Shown here piece after piece: positions 12,821-13,335 of a DNA stretch of 13,335 nucleotides. The first letter of the stretch is position 1. Each line of letters starts with the position of its first letter. The notes under the pieces were generated by a model. The model did not search any database. It was not told the DNA's origin and saw only the letters and a list, made by a program, of their open reading frames with translations. The DNA comes from Chrysochromulina tobinii (taxonomy: Eukaryota > Haptophyta > Prymnesiales > Chrysochromulinaceae). The position numbers were made by a program, and so were the translations under genes. Where the stretch lies: the NCBI GenBank assembly GCA_001275005.1, contig JWZX01001960.1:1-13335 (forward strand). The letters are read 5' to 3'.

Positions 12821-13219
12821 ATGGCGTTCTCCGACTTCACATGGATCGAGCACGTGTCGACCGCCGTGGGGTTGCCTTGTCCGTCCGTCGCGGAAGAGTT
12901 GACAGCACTCTTGGACATGGCCGTTGAACAGGAGCTCAGCTGTGTGGTGAAGCCCCTTCCACTGCGCAGAGCACCGGGCATTGACAACTCAGTCGACATT
13001 GGTGCCGCCCTGCTTTCAACTTTCGGTGCGGAGTTGACCTTCGGTACGCCACCAGGCGGCGACTTGCTCCGGCATCGTGGCGAGCACACAGACATCGGTA
13101 GCAGGAGCGGCGAGATTCGGTGGTCGGAGATGCGTGAGCTGATCGATGAGGACAATGACACGAGCGTCGAGTTCACACTTGCAGACCTGCTTTCTTGTCA
13201 CCAGTCTTCGGAGGTGTGA
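12821..13219 (+). CDS. Unrecognised protein, 132 residues or first exon of a longer gene
   Basis: The ORF starts MAFSDFTWIEHV at an ATG with G at +4 and ends with TGA at 13217-13219. I recognise no family. It has a short helical N-terminal half (SVAEELTALLDMAVEQEL), a central stretch rich in Gly, Leu and Thr (GAELTFGTPPGGD), and an acidic C-terminal part (MRELIDEDNDTSVEF). There is no signal peptide and no membrane segment. Codon use is less biased than in centrin but still shows G/C endings. The last codons read TCGGAG|GTGTGACC, a plausible donor overlapping the stop, so the gene could be spliced to exons beyond the window. It is divergent from the HU-like gene. Confidence 0.5.
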   Translation: MAFSDFTWIEHVSTAVGLPCPSVAEELTALLDMAVEQELSCVVKPLPLRRAPGIDNSVDIGAALLSTFGAELTFGTPPGGDLLRHRGEHTDIGSRSGEIRWSEMRELIDEDNDTSVEFTLADLLSCHQSSEV

Positions 13220-13335
13220 CCGTGCAACGTGAGCATGTGGTGATGTGCGATAGATATGTGATGAGCATGTCCTCATGGCATGTGGTGATGAGCGTCTGGG
13301 CGTGAGCATATCATGTGTATGAAAGTCACGAAGTG
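13220..13335 (+). other. TGATG-rich stretch at the window end, possible start of an intron or 3' UTR
   Basis: Direct repeats of GCATGTGGTGATG (about 13233-13245 and 13279-13291) and several GTGATGAGC/GTGAGCAT motifs occur. The composition is richer in T and G than the coding sequence. It may be an intron after the donor-like GGTGTGACC at 13214, or simply 3' UTR. The period is not the clean 10 nt of the intron arrays. Confidence 0.3.

Overview
The window looks like nuclear DNA of a GC-rich microalga with a complex (red-derived) plastid. A haptophyte such as a coccolithophore or prymnesiophyte is my best guess, inferred from gene content and style only. The reasons are: spliceosomal introns in four-part agreement with conserved protein alignments, one probable GC-AG intron, strong G/C third-codon bias, a centrin, and two bacterial-type proteins (RibD, HU) whose N-terminal presequences and introns mark them as nuclear, plastid-directed genes.

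Layout: (1) 1-477, minus: a frameshifted fragment resembling the C-terminal part of retroelement proteins. (2) 1011-2553, minus: a bifunctional riboflavin enzyme RibD in three exons. (3) 2951-3487, plus: an intronless centrin, divergent from ribD. (4) 3950-8699, plus: a five-exon gene for a predicted 1412-residue scaffold with three PDZ domains, three EF-hand pairs and a UBA-like C-terminus. (5) 9340-11406, minus: a two-exon sulfatase of the iduronate-2-sulfatase/choline-sulfatase type, convergent with the scaffold gene. (6) 11997-12600, minus: a two-exon HU-type DNA-binding protein with a presequence. (7) 12821-13219, plus: an unrecognised ORF that may continue past the window. The genes are functionally unrelated, as is normal for a eukaryotic chromosome.

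The most interesting feature is a family of five introns in three unrelated genes (ribD, the PDZ/EF-hand gene three times, the sulfatase). Each is about 94-171 nt and is filled by a tandem array with a strict 10-nt period (sense-strand unit close to CTCTGATGAC). In every case the array is in the same orientation relative to transcription. The intron's first bases duplicate the first bases of the downstream exon, so each array lies between direct repeats. These repeats range from perfect (13 and 19 nt) to clearly decayed. Four of the five end in CTCATCAG or CTCACCAG; CTCATCAG is the reverse complement of the CTGATGAG found in the repeats. This looks like a series of intron births of different ages by a target-duplicating, introner-like process. 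In one case an internal protein repeat lacks the intron at the equivalent site, which polarises the event as a gain.
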